A stretch of 15,079 nt of DNA, taken from NCBI GenBank assembly GCA_046728015.1, contig JBKPDQ010000013.1, positions 1 to 15,079 of the forward strand, read 5' to 3'. A program made the position numbers and the translations under genes. The notes under the pieces were generated by a model, which searched no databases, was not told where the DNA came from, and was given only the letters and a program-made list of their open reading frames with translations. This document shows positions 6,082-13,995 of this stretch, one piece after another (the stretch's first letter is position 1; every line of letters starts with the position of its first letter). The DNA is from DATAFO01 sp046728015. GTDB taxonomy: Bacteria; Actinomycetota; Thermoleophilia; Solirubrobacterales; 70-9.

Positions 6082-7767
6082 GTGGAAATCAGGCCCGACG
6101 AGATAACCAAGATCCTGCGCGAGCGGATCGAGGGACTGGAGACCGAGGCGGCGGACCTCTCCGAGGTCGGCACGGTGCTCTCGGTTGCCGACGGCATCGC
6201 CCGGGTGCACGGGCTCGACAACTGCATGTCGCTGGAGCTGCTCGATCTGCCCCATGACGTCACCGGGCTTGCGCTCAACCTGGAACAGGACAACGTCGGC
6301 GTGGTGCTGTTCGGCGAGTGGGACAAGATCGTCGAGGGCGACACGGTCAAGCGCACGGGCCGGCTGCTGGAGATTCCGGTAGGCGAGGCCCTCCTGGGAC
6401 GGCTCGTTGACCCGCTGGGACGGCCGCTCGACGAGAAGGGCGACGTGAACACCTCCGAGACCCGGCCCGCCGAGTTCAAGGCACCGGGCGTCGTTCAGCG
6501 CCAGCCTGTGAACACCCCGGTTCAGACCGGCCTGAAGGCGATCGACGGGATGATCCCGATCGGTCGCGGCCAGCGCGAGCTGATCATCGGCGATCGCCAG
6601 ACCGGTAAGACGGCGATCGCGATCGACACGATCATCAACAACCGGGACAAGGACCTGGTCTGCATCTACGTCGCGATCGGGCAGCGCATGTCCACGGTGG
6701 TCCAGGTGGCCGAGGTGCTCGACGAGCACGGGGCGCTCGACAACACGATCATCGTCGCCGCGCCCGCCGACGAGGCGGCGCCGATCAAGTTCATGGCGCC
6801 GTACGCGGGCTGCGCCATGGGCGAGCACTTCCTCTACAACGGCAAGGACGCGCTTTGCATCTACGACGACCTCACCAAGCACGCCTTCGCGTATCGCCAG
6901 ATGAGTCTGCTCTTGCGGCGCCCGCCGGGCCGCGAGGCGTATCCGGGTGACGTCTTCTACCTGCACTCGCGGCTGCTCGAGAGAGCGGTGCGGCTGAACG
7001 ACGATCTCGGTGGCGGGTCGCTGACGGCCCTGCCGATCATCGAGACCCAGGCCAACGACGTCTCGGCCTACATCCCGACCAACGTCATCTCGATCACCGA
7101 CGGCCAGATCTTCTTGGAGTCGGACCTCTTCTACTCGGGCGTGCGACCGGCGATCAACGTCGGCATCTCGGTTTCGAGGGTGGGCGGCAACGCACAGACG
7201 AAGGCGATGAAGAACGTTGCCGGCAAGCTGCGCCTCGACCTCTCCCAGTACCGCGACCTGGAGGCGTACGCGCAGTTCGGCTCCGAGCTGGACCCCGAGA
7301 CGCAGAAGCAGCTCGGCCGCGGCGAGCGGCTGGTCGAGATGCTGAACCAGAATGAGCGCAGCCCGCTCTCGGTGGCCGAGCAGGTTGCCTCGATCTACGC
7401 TGGCACCGGCGGCTACCTCGACCGGATCAAGACCGAGCGAGTGCCGGAGTTCCTCGCCGATCTGCTGGGGCGCCTGAAGGCAGAGAACAAGGACCTGATG
7501 CAGCGGATCAGTGAGACCGGCGAGTTCTCAGACGAAGACGAGGAGGCGCTCGGGTCGGCGATCGCCGAGATGGTCGACGACTTCGGCCCCGACTTCGACG
7601 CCGAGGGGCAGCCGCTCGAAGAGGGCGAGTCGGATCGCATCCGCGCCGAGCACGAGCGCGAGCTGCCGGGCCGCACGGCGGAAGAGGTCGAGGCCGAGCG
7701 TGAGACCGAGGCCGAGCGCGAGCGCGCTGAGGAGGCGGTCGAGGAGGCCGAGGAGGTGCGGGCATAG
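6082..7767 (+). CDS. atpA: ATP synthase F1 subunit alpha, with an acidic C-terminal extension
   Basis: 561 residues from GTG, with AGGAG 10 nt upstream. It forms the non-catalytic nucleotide sites of the alpha3beta3 head. Seen: N-terminus MEIRPDEITKILRERIEG, the P-loop GDRQTGKT (170-177), QRMSTVVQV (201-209), the signature PAINVGISVS (356-365) followed by the arginine finger R366 (E. coli R376), and VAEQVASIYAGTGGYLD (431-447). E. coli alpha has 513 residues. The extra residues form a highly charged Glu/Arg tail after about 485 (ELPGRTAEEVEAERETEAER and similar), predicted as helix or coiled coil. The stop TAG at 7765-7767 overlaps the proposed ATA start of atpG. Confidence 0.97.
   Translation: MEIRPDEITKILRERIEGLETEAADLSEVGTVLSVADGIARVHGLDNCMSLELLDLPHDVTGLALNLEQDNVGVVLFGEWDKIVEGDTVKRTGRLLEIPVGEALLGRLVDPLGRPLDEKGDVNTSETRPAEFKAPGVVQRQPVNTPVQTGLKAIDGMIPIGRGQRELIIGDRQTGKTAIAIDTIINNRDKDLVCIYVAIGQRMSTVVQVAEVLDEHGALDNTIIVAAPADEAAPIKFMAPYAGCAMGEHFLYNGKDALCIYDDLTKHAFAYRQMSLLLRRPPGREAYPGDVFYLHSRLLERAVRLNDDLGGGSLTALPIIETQANDVSAYIPTNVISITDGQIFLESDLFYSGVRPAINVGISVSRVGGNAQTKAMKNVAGKLRLDLSQYRDLEAYAQFGSELDPETQKQLGRGERLVEMLNQNERSPLSVAEQVASIYAGTGGYLDRIKTERVPEFLADLLGRLKAENKDLMQRISETGEFSDEDEEALGSAIAEMVDDFGPDFDAEGQPLEEGESDRIRAEHERELPGRTAEEVEAERETEAERERAEEAVEEAEEVRA
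7751..7756 (+). promoter_or_regulatory. Perfect AGGAGG that decides the atpG start
   Basis: A full-consensus Shine-Dalgarno sequence lies within the last codons of atpA, exactly 7 nt before the ATA at 7764. The next conventional start in the atpG frame (ATG 7833) is 76 nt away with no comparable site, so this element marks 7764 as the initiation point. A caution is that the atpA tail is GAGG-rich, so a chance match is possible. Confidence 0.7.
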
Positions 7768-8684
7768 CCACCCAGAAGGAAGTCAAGAACCGGATCTCGT
7801 CCGTCAAGAACATCCACAAGATCACGCGGGCGATGGAGATGGTTGCCGCAGCGCGCCTGCGCCGCGCCGAGCAGCGGATCGCCGCCATGCGCCCGTACGC
7901 GCAGGCGATCCGCAAGATGACCCGCCAGGTGGCTGAGGCTTCGAGCGGCGAGATGGGCCACGTGAAGCTGCTCCAGGAGCGCGAGCAGACGCGCAGGGTC
8001 AGGATCGCGCTGGTCACCGGCGACCGGGGACTCGCCGGCTCCTTCAACACCAACATCGTGCGCGAAGGGGTGCGGCTGCGCCGCGAGTTCGAGGGCGAGG
8101 GCGCCGAGGTGCAATTCGCGGTCGTGGGGCGGCGCGGGAACTCGACCATGAGCTTCCGGGGCGAGAACGTCGCCAACTCCTACATCGGGTTCACCGACCG
8201 CCCCGCGTTTACCAATGCGCGCGAGATCTCACGAGACTTGACCACGGCCTACGCCGACGAGGAGCTCGACCGCGTGGAGCTCGTCTACAACCGCTACGTC
8301 TCGCCGCTGACGCAGTACGTGCGCCGCCAGACGCTACTGCCGCTGAGCCAGGCCGAGGTCTTCGGCGAGGGAATTCCCGAGCCCGAGCAACCGGCCGACG
8401 AAGAGCTTGCGGAAGCGCACGAGCGCGCCTACTGGGACTATGAGCCCGAGCCCGAGGAGCTGCTTCCGAAGCTATTCGAGGAGTACGTCGACCTTTCGGT
8501 GTTCCGGGCGCTGCTCGAGTCGGCCGCGTCCGAGCACGGGGCGCGGATGACCGCGATGCGCAGCGCGGCGGAGAACGCGCAGGACATGATCGCCGACCTG
8601 ACGCTGGAGATGAACAGGGTGCGTCAGGCGGAGATCACGCAAGAGATTCTTGAAGTCGTCGCCGGGGCCGAAGCGCTCGGCTAA
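7764..8684 (+). CDS. atpG: ATP synthase F1 subunit gamma, apparent AUA start
   Basis: 306 residues if started at ATA 7764; it is the central rotor shaft. Seen: ATQKEVKNRISSVKNIHKIT directly after the ATA, leading into TRAMEMVAAARLRRAEQR, which is the conserved N-terminal helix; VTGDRGLAGSFNTN (84-97); SEHGARMTAMRSAAENAQD (256-274); and the C-terminal signature ITQEILEVVAGAEAL (291-305). No ATG, GTG or TTG lies in frame upstream of ATG 7833. Starting there would give 283 residues and cut away the first 23 of the N-terminal helix, which in known structures pairs with the C-terminal helix in the coiled-coil shaft. ATA overlaps the atpA stop as ATAG and has AGGAGG 7 nt upstream. The middle insert (EPEQPADEELAEAHERAYWD, 206-225) is acidic and may be lineage-specific. 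Confidence 0.95.
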   Translation: MATQKEVKNRISSVKNIHKITRAMEMVAAARLRRAEQRIAAMRPYAQAIRKMTRQVAEASSGEMGHVKLLQEREQTRRVRIALVTGDRGLAGSFNTNIVREGVRLRREFEGEGAEVQFAVVGRRGNSTMSFRGENVANSYIGFTDRPAFTNAREISRDLTTAYADEELDRVELVYNRYVSPLTQYVRRQTLLPLSQAEVFGEGIPEPEQPADEELAEAHERAYWDYEPEPEELLPKLFEEYVDLSVFRALLESAASEHGARMTAMRSAAENAQDMIADLTLEMNRVRQAEITQEILEVVAGAEALG

Positions 8685-8689
8685 AGGAG
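8683..8689 (+). promoter_or_regulatory. Ribosome binding site of atpD (supports a TTG start)
   Basis: AAAGGAG overlaps the atpG stop TAA and ends 6 nt before TTG 8696, fixing that codon as the atpD start. Confidence 0.8.
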
Positions 8690-8695
8690 AAGCAA

Positions 8696-10216
8696 TTGCC
8701 TGACAGCAACGAAAACGGTTCGCGCAAGCAGAACGTCGGCACGATCGAGCAGGTCACGGGCGTCGTCGTGGACGCGCTCTTCACCGACGAGCTGCCCGAG
8801 ATCTACTCGGCGCTGACGATCGACCTGGACCGGGGCGACGACAAGGGCTCGACCACGCTGGTGTGCGAGGTGCAGCAGCACCTCGGCGACGATCGCGTGC
8901 GCGCGGTGGCGATGGATGCCACCGACGGCCTGCGCCGCGGCCAGCAGGTAACCGACACCGGCGGGCCCATCACGGTCCCCGTCGGCGACGAGACCCTGGG
9001 CCGGATCTTCAACCTGCTCGGCGACGTGATCGACCTGGGCGAGGAGGTCAAGGGCGACACCCGCTGGCCGATCCACCGCCCGGCGCCCGAGGTCGAGGAC
9101 CTGACCCCGAGCCAGGAGATCCTCGAGACTGGGATCAAGGTCGTCGACCTGCTCGCGCCCTACGCGAAGGGCGGCAAGGTCGGCTTGTTCGGCGGCGCGG
9201 GCGTCGGCAAGACGGTGCTGATCCAGGAGCTGATCCGCAACATCGCCGAGGAGCACGAGGGCTACTCCGCGTTCTGCGGCGTCGGCGAGCGCTCGCGCGA
9301 GGGCAACGACCTCTGGCTGGAGATGAAGGAGTCCGGCGTCATCGACCGGACGATGCTGGTCTTCGGGCAGATGAACGAGCCGCCCGGAGCGCGCCTGCGC
9401 GTGGCCCTGTCCGGGCTGACGATGGCGGAGTACTTCCGCGAGCAGGGCGGAAAGGACGTGCTGCTGTTCATCGACAACATCTTCCGGTTCGTCCAGGCGG
9501 GCTCGGAGGTCTCCGCGCTGCTGGGCCGGATGCCCTCGGCGGTGGGCTACCAGCCGACGCTCGAGACCGAGATGGGAGAGCTCCAGGAGCGCATCACCTC
9601 GACCCGAGAGGGCTCGGTCACCTCGATCCAGGCCGTCTATGTCCCGGCGGACGACCTCACGGACCCGGCACCGGCGTCGGTCTTCGCCCACCTGAACGCG
9701 ACCACGACGCTTTCGCGGGCGATCTCCGAGAAGGGGATCTACCCCGCGGTCGACCCCCTCGACTCGACGTCGACGATCCTCAAGCCCGACATCCTCGGCG
9801 AGGAGCACTACAGCACGGCGACCGAGGTCCAGGAGGTGCTCCAGCGCTACAAGGAGCTCCAGGACATCATCGCCATCCTCGGCGTCGACGAGCTCTCCGA
9901 CGAGGACAAGCTGGCGGTGAACCGAGCCCGCAAGATCGAGCGATTCCTGTCGCAGCCGTTCTTCGTCGCCGAGGCCTTCACCGGCCGCTCGGGCGAGTAC
10001 GTCCCGGTTGCCGACACGGTCCGCAGCTTCCGCGAGATCCTCGACGGCAAGCACGACGAGTTGCCCGAGAGCGCCTTCTACATGAAGGCCGCGATCGAGC
10101 AGGTCACGGGCACCGAGGAGAAGGCGGAGGCCGACGAGGGCGTCGAGCGTGAGCGCGAGGAGGCCGAGGAGCGAGCCGAGGCCGAGGAGCGCGAGAAGGA
10201 GGAGGCTGCGGCCTAG
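8696..10216 (+). CDS. atpD: ATP synthase F1 subunit beta, with a charged C-terminal tail
   Basis: 506 residues from TTG, the catalytic subunit. Seen: GTIEQVTGVVVDALF (15-29), the P-loop GGAGVGKT (166-173), the catalytic glutamate in GERSREGNDLW (E198, E. coli E181), the Walker B strand DVLLFIDN (254-261), the signature PAVDPLDSTS (350-359), and DELSDED (398-404), the lever motif that meets gamma and the epsilon C-terminus (DELSEED in E. coli). After the normal end of the domain (about 475) there is a tail of some 30 residues made almost entirely of Glu, Arg, Ala and Lys, similar in style to the tail of alpha. The strong AAAGGAG fixes the TTG. Seven bp separate it from atpC. Confidence 0.98.
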   Translation: MPDSNENGSRKQNVGTIEQVTGVVVDALFTDELPEIYSALTIDLDRGDDKGSTTLVCEVQQHLGDDRVRAVAMDATDGLRRGQQVTDTGGPITVPVGDETLGRIFNLLGDVIDLGEEVKGDTRWPIHRPAPEVEDLTPSQEILETGIKVVDLLAPYAKGGKVGLFGGAGVGKTVLIQELIRNIAEEHEGYSAFCGVGERSREGNDLWLEMKESGVIDRTMLVFGQMNEPPGARLRVALSGLTMAEYFREQGGKDVLLFIDNIFRFVQAGSEVSALLGRMPSAVGYQPTLETEMGELQERITSTREGSVTSIQAVYVPADDLTDPAPASVFAHLNATTTLSRAISEKGIYPAVDPLDSTSTILKPDILGEEHYSTATEVQEVLQRYKELQDIIAILGVDELSDEDKLAVNRARKIERFLSQPFFVAEAFTGRSGEYVPVADTVRSFREILDGKHDELPESAFYMKAAIEQVTGTEEKAEADEGVEREREEAEERAEAEEREKEEAAA

Positions 10217-10223
10217 CTGACGG

Positions 10224-10640
10224 ATGGCCGACGGTCACGACACCTTCGAGGCGCAGGTCCTGACGCCTGAGGGCGAGGTCTTCAACGGCGAGCTCGTTCA
10301 GGTTTCGACTCGGACCACGGTCGGTGAAGTCGGCATCCTCGCGCGCCACATCCCGATGATCGCCCGGCTCGTTCCGGCCGAGCTTCGGCTCCACAAGAGC
10401 GAGTCGGAGATCGAGACCTACGCGCAGGGCGAGGGCTGGCTGGAGGTCTTCGCCAACCGCGCGCGCGTGCTGATCGCCGAGGCGATCCCTCCGGACCGGC
10501 TCGACGTTCAGGATCTCCGGCAGCGCCTCTCCGACGCCGAGCAGCGGCTCTCTGAAGCCGAGGAGGGCACGGCCGCCCACGAGCAGGCGGCGCGCGACAG
10601 GGCTCGGGCGGAAGCGTTCATCCAGATCGCCGAGGGGTAA
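10224..10640 (+). CDS. atpC: ATP synthase F1 subunit epsilon
   Basis: 138 residues, the expected length. It sits on the foot of gamma, couples it to the c-ring, and in many bacteria inhibits ATP hydrolysis. Seen: an N-terminal beta-sandwich with FEAQVLTPEGEVFNGE (8-23) and GEVGILARHIPMIARL (34-49), and GWLEVFANRARVLIAEA (71-87), followed by a two-helix C-terminal domain (about 93-137; LSDAEQRLSEAEEG). Both domains are present, so the inhibitory helices are not lost as they are in some lineages. The ATG is 7 bp after the atpD stop with only a weak upstream GACGG. No terminator follows; the next gene starts 17 bp later. Confidence 0.96.
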   Translation: MADGHDTFEAQVLTPEGEVFNGELVQVSTRTTVGEVGILARHIPMIARLVPAELRLHKSESEIETYAQGEGWLEVFANRARVLIAEAIPPDRLDVQDLRQRLSDAEQRLSEAEEGTAAHEQAARDRARAEAFIQIAEG

Positions 10641-10657
10641 CGGGCGCCTATCCTCCC

Positions 10658-11776
10658 TTGGCGTTGGATGAACGCCTGCTAACAGAGAAGCTGATCGGCT
10701 ACGACACCTCCGCCCCGGAGGGGATCAAGCAGTGCGCGGGCTTCGTCAAGGGCTGGCTGGAGGCGCGGGAGATCGAGGCCCAGCAGTTCGGCATCCGAGG
10801 GCTGCCGATCACCGCCGCCGAGGTGGGGCCGAAGGACGCGCCCATCACGGTGCTGCTGCACGGCCACATCGATGTCGTGCCCGGACGGCCCGAGCAGTTC
10901 GAACCACGCATCGAGGGCGACAGGCTGTTCGCTCGCGGCGCGTACGACATGAAGGGGGCGCTCGCCTCCATGCTGCTCGCGTTTGCCGACCTGCGCGACC
11001 AGGACGCTGTCCGCGTGCGCATGGGGATCGTTCCCGACGAGGAGTCCGAGGACGAGGTCGACCGCGGCGGCGATCTGCTCGTCGACCAGGGCTTCCTGGG
11101 TGACTTCGCGATCACCGGCGAGCCCACCGACATGCACGTGGGCGTTGCGGCAAAGGGTGTGGTCGCGATGCGCATCCGCGTGGAGGGCCGGGCCGCGCAC
11201 GGCGCCACGCCATGGCTGGGCGAGAACGCGATTCTGAGGGCGGTGGACGTGTTCCGGGCTATCCAATCGCTACCGTTTGCGTCTCAGAGCTCGGAGCTCT
11301 TCGATCGCCCCTCGATCAACCTGGGCCGCATCCTCGGCGGCGACGCCCTCAACAAGGTGCCCGACACTTGCTTCATAGACGTGGACGTGCGCTACCTGCC
11401 CGACCAGGAGCCCGACGCCATCCTCGAGGAGGTGGACGGGATTCCCGGGGCGGAGATCGTGTCGAGCTTCAACCGCCCGCCGGCGATGGTTGATCCAGAG
11501 TCGCCGTTCGTGCAGGCGCTCTGCGACGCCGCGGCTCCGCACCATGGGGGGGAGGTCACGAGCGTCGGCCGCGATGGCGCCTCCGACGTGGTCTCGTTCC
11601 TGCGCGCGGGGGTTCCGGCGGTCGAGTTCGGCCCGCTGGGATCGGGCCACCACGGGCCGGAGGAGTGGGTCTCGATCCCCTCTCTGGCGTCCTACCGCCG
11701 AGCGATCGTCGACTTCGTGCACACGCTTCCCGCGCGACTCGACGGGGCGGCCCGCGGGCGGGGAGCGGCGGCTTGA
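10658..11776 (+). CDS. M20 family metallopeptidase (ArgE/DapE/CPG2-like)
   Basis: 372 residues; TTG 10658 or the in-frame TTG 10664 may be the start, as neither has a good ribosome site. Seen: the metal ligand and general-base-supporting pair in LLHGHIDVVP (H70, D72); the bridging aspartate in GAYDMKG (D97); the catalytic glutamate and neighbouring ligand in VPDEESE (E128, E129); GEPTD (E155); the dimerisation-domain AHGATPWLGENA (180-191); and the C-terminal ligand in GSGHHGPEEW (H331/H332). All zinc ligands of a two-metal M20 enzyme are therefore present. Known members deacylate or cleave N-acyl amino acids, succinyl-diaminopimelate or dipeptides. The substrate here cannot be assigned; argE or dapE would be a guess. 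The gene is probably co-transcribed with atpC and is coupled to the LCP gene by a 4-bp overlap. Confidence 0.9.
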   Translation: MALDERLLTEKLIGYDTSAPEGIKQCAGFVKGWLEAREIEAQQFGIRGLPITAAEVGPKDAPITVLLHGHIDVVPGRPEQFEPRIEGDRLFARGAYDMKGALASMLLAFADLRDQDAVRVRMGIVPDEESEDEVDRGGDLLVDQGFLGDFAITGEPTDMHVGVAAKGVVAMRIRVEGRAAHGATPWLGENAILRAVDVFRAIQSLPFASQSSELFDRPSINLGRILGGDALNKVPDTCFIDVDVRYLPDQEPDAILEEVDGIPGAEIVSSFNRPPAMVDPESPFVQALCDAAAPHHGGEVTSVGRDGASDVVSFLRAGVPAVEFGPLGSGHHGPEEWVSIPSLASYRRAIVDFVHTLPARLDGAARGRGAAA

Positions 11777-13962
11777 GGCCCGACGAGCCGGGCGGGCGCC
11801 AGCCCTCCGAAGAGGACGCGCTCCAGGCCGACGACCAGGCGGCTGCGGACGCTGACGCTGGTGCATCGACCGACGGCGACGCGGCCGTGCCCGAGATGCC
11901 GACTCCCGCGACCTTCGCGGGACGAAAGCGGGCGGCCTCAGACGACGGCGAAGCGGAGGAGGAGGAGCAGGCCGGGTTCACCGACGAGGTCGACCAGGTC
12001 GAGCGAGAGCTGGGCGACGAGCTCGAGGAGCCCGAGGACGAGTTCGCCTTCGCCGAGGGCGACGAAGAGGCCGATGGCGACGAAGAGGCCGATGGCGACG
12101 AAGAGGCCGATGGCGACGAAGAGTCCGAAGGCGACGACGAGACTGGGGGCGACGACCGGCCTCGGGGCGGCGAGGACCAGGCCGACGGGGCGCCCGGCCC
12201 CGGTGCGACCGTCGAAGCCGACACGCTTGCGCTGGCCGACCGCGAGGAGGCCAGGGAGGCGGCGATGGCCGGCGTGCGCGAGCGGGCGTCCAAACACGAG
12301 GCCAAGCGCCAGACCGCGACGCAGGCCGTAGCCGCCGAGGCGCCGGTTTCGGCCGATGCGACCGCCGCGCCCGAGACCGGTGAGGAGCCGTCGGAGCCCC
12401 AGCCACCCGCCGAGCCTGAGCCCGCGGTCGTGGGACCGCCGGATGCGGGCGAGCCGCCGAAGCCGAAGGCCCTGTGGCTTCGCTTCCTCACCGCCTCGAT
12501 GGTCATCGTGACGTCGATGGCCACCGCGACGGCGGTGAGCCTCCTCTTCTACGCGACGGAGATCGCCGAGGGCCTTGGCGGGATCCCCGGGGTGACGAAG
12601 CAGCTCACCGAGACGGACGGCGGCGAGCCGCAGACGATCCTGATCCTCGGCTCCGACAAGCGCCCCACCGACGACACCGGCCGCTCCGACACGGCGATCC
12701 TGCTGCGCGTCGATCCTGACAGGGACGCGATCGGCCTGCTGTCAATCCCGCGCGACCTGAAGGTGAACATCCCCCGGCACGGCGTCGACAAGTTCAACGC
12801 CGCCTATTTCGAGGGCGGCCCGAAGCTCACCCTGGAGACGGTCAAGGTGTTGACCGGGCTCGAGATCAACCACGTGGTCAACATCAACTTCACGGGCTTC
12901 GCGGACGCGGTCAACGCGCTCGACTGCGTGTACATCGACGTCGACCGCCGGTACTTCATCCCTCCCGAGTCCGGCATCGCGGAGATCGACATCGAGGCCG
13001 GGTACCAGCGCCTGTGCGGGCTCAAAGCGCTCCAGTACGTGCGCTTCCGCCACGAGGACAACGACCTGGTCCGCTCGGCGCGTCAGCAGGACTTCCTGCG
13101 CGAGGCGCGGCAGGGCATCCCTCCCTCGAAGCTGGTCGAGGACCGCCACGAGCTGCTCGACATCTTCCAGAAGTACACGACCTCCGACAATGCGCTCAAG
13201 GATCCGATCCAGGTGATCGAGCTGATCAAGACGTTGTTCGAGGTTCGCAACGCCCCCGTCCACGAGGTCCACTTCCCGGCTGAGCTGGGCGGGCCCGACG
13301 ACCCCTACGTGACGGCCTCGAACGCGGCGATCCAGGCTGCCGTCGATCAGCTGCTGGGAGTCGAGGGAACGCCCGGGCCGGCTCCAGGCGGCAGCGAGCA
13401 GCCGGCCGAGCCGTCCAAGGGCGAAGCGAAGAAGCAGACGGAGGACAAGGGCCAGGAGAAACCCCAGGAAGACACCGGGCCGGCGATGATCGACGCCACC
13501 GGCGCGATCGAGCCTTACGCGCAGAAGCTCGAGGGCATGCAGACCAAGAACGGCGAGGTGATCCTCGACTTCCCGCTGTACTACCCGACCCAGGTTCCGG
13601 CGAACAGCAGGGTGGACGCGACCATCCTCGAGGCCTCACGCTCGTTTCTGATCGACGGCCCCGGCGACGACGTGTACCGGGGCTACAAGTTCGTCCTCGG
13701 CCTGCCTGGCTCGGGAGGCTTCACGGAGTACTTCGGCGTCTCCGGAACGGACTGGGAGAACGCCCCGATCCTGGACAACCCGACCGAGACGCGCGAGATC
13801 GAGGGGCGCGATTATCAGCTCCACTACGACGGCGACCGCCTGCGCCTGGTCGGGTGGAAGACGAACAAGGCGGCCTACTGGGTCAACAACACCCTGCTTC
13901 AGACGCTCGACGCGGACGAGATGATCGCGGTCGCGCGCGGCATGCGCGAGCTCGGCGGCTAG
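11773..13962 (+). CDS. LytR-CpsA-Psr (LCP) family protein with a long acidic cytoplasmic tail
   Basis: 729 residues from TTG 11773, which overlaps the preceding stop (TTGA) and has GGGGAG 7 nt upstream. Seen in order: a disordered, very acidic region (1-230) containing a GDEEAD repeat; one membrane helix (about 235-260); an LCP domain (about 285-445) with GSDKRP (D295, R297), GRSDT (R304, D306), SIPRD (R327, D328), KFNAAYFEGG (N342) and YVRFRHEDNDLVRSARQQ (R424, R426); a proline/lysine-rich linker (531-570); and a C-terminal domain (571-729) I do not recognise. Known: LCP enzymes move glycopolymers from the lipid carrier to peptidoglycan on the outer face of the membrane. The WecA-type gene in this window could supply the priming step (inference). 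The tail is far longer than in typical LCP proteins of 300-450 residues. Confidence 0.9.
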   Translation: MRPDEPGGRQPSEEDALQADDQAAADADAGASTDGDAAVPEMPTPATFAGRKRAASDDGEAEEEEQAGFTDEVDQVERELGDELEEPEDEFAFAEGDEEADGDEEADGDEEADGDEESEGDDETGGDDRPRGGEDQADGAPGPGATVEADTLALADREEAREAAMAGVRERASKHEAKRQTATQAVAAEAPVSADATAAPETGEEPSEPQPPAEPEPAVVGPPDAGEPPKPKALWLRFLTASMVIVTSMATATAVSLLFYATEIAEGLGGIPGVTKQLTETDGGEPQTILILGSDKRPTDDTGRSDTAILLRVDPDRDAIGLLSIPRDLKVNIPRHGVDKFNAAYFEGGPKLTLETVKVLTGLEINHVVNINFTGFADAVNALDCVYIDVDRRYFIPPESGIAEIDIEAGYQRLCGLKALQYVRFRHEDNDLVRSARQQDFLREARQGIPPSKLVEDRHELLDIFQKYTTSDNALKDPIQVIELIKTLFEVRNAPVHEVHFPAELGGPDDPYVTASNAAIQAAVDQLLGVEGTPGPAPGGSEQPAEPSKGEAKKQTEDKGQEKPQEDTGPAMIDATGAIEPYAQKLEGMQTKNGEVILDFPLYYPTQVPANSRVDATILEASRSFLIDGPGDDVYRGYKFVLGLPGSGGFTEYFGVSGTDWENAPILDNPTETREIEGRDYQLHYDGDRLRLVGWKTNKAAYWVNNTLLQTLDADEMIAVARGMRELGG
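12058..12129 (+). repeat. 18-bp tandem repeat in the LCP acidic tail
   Basis: The unit GGCGACGAAGAGGCCGAT (Gly-Asp-Glu-Glu-Ala-Asp) occurs three times without a mismatch at 12058-12111. A fourth copy at 12112-12129 ends TCCGAA instead of GCCGAT. The exact DNA identity, including synonymous positions, points to recent expansion by slippage, so copy number may vary between strains. Confidence 0.95.
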
Positions 13963-13979
13963 CTTTCCCGGCCGACGCC

Positions 13980-13985
13980 AAGGGA
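13980..13985 (+). promoter_or_regulatory. Ribosome binding site of the UDP-glucose dehydrogenase gene
   Basis: AAGGGA lies 10 nt before ATG 13996 and 7 nt before the in-frame GTG 13993, so either start is possible; they differ by one residue. Confidence 0.55.
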
Positions 13986-13995
13986 CTATGCAGTG

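Noticed and set aside
5794..6966. A 390-residue minus-strand open frame across atpH/atpA
   Set aside because: Shadow frame; both plus-strand genes are well conserved here.
7513..7527. ETGEF in the alpha subunit, resembling the WecA tail repeat
   Set aside because: Alpha subunits commonly have ETGEL/ETGEF-like sequence at this place, so the match to the WecA repeat is coincidental.
8681..10054. A 457-residue minus-strand open frame antisense to atpD
   Set aside because: It is rich in Arg, Asp, Leu and Val as expected for the reverse of a GC-rich gene and has no recognisable motif; atpD on the plus strand is certain.
11665..11772. Upstream extension of the LCP reading frame
   Set aside because: It would overlap the conserved metal-ligand end of the M20 peptidase; TTG 11773 has a ribosome site and a typical TTGA overlap.
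12058..12129. Regularly spaced repeats considered as a CRISPR array
   Set aside because: Direct 18-bp units without spacers, in frame within a coding region; this is a coding tandem repeat.
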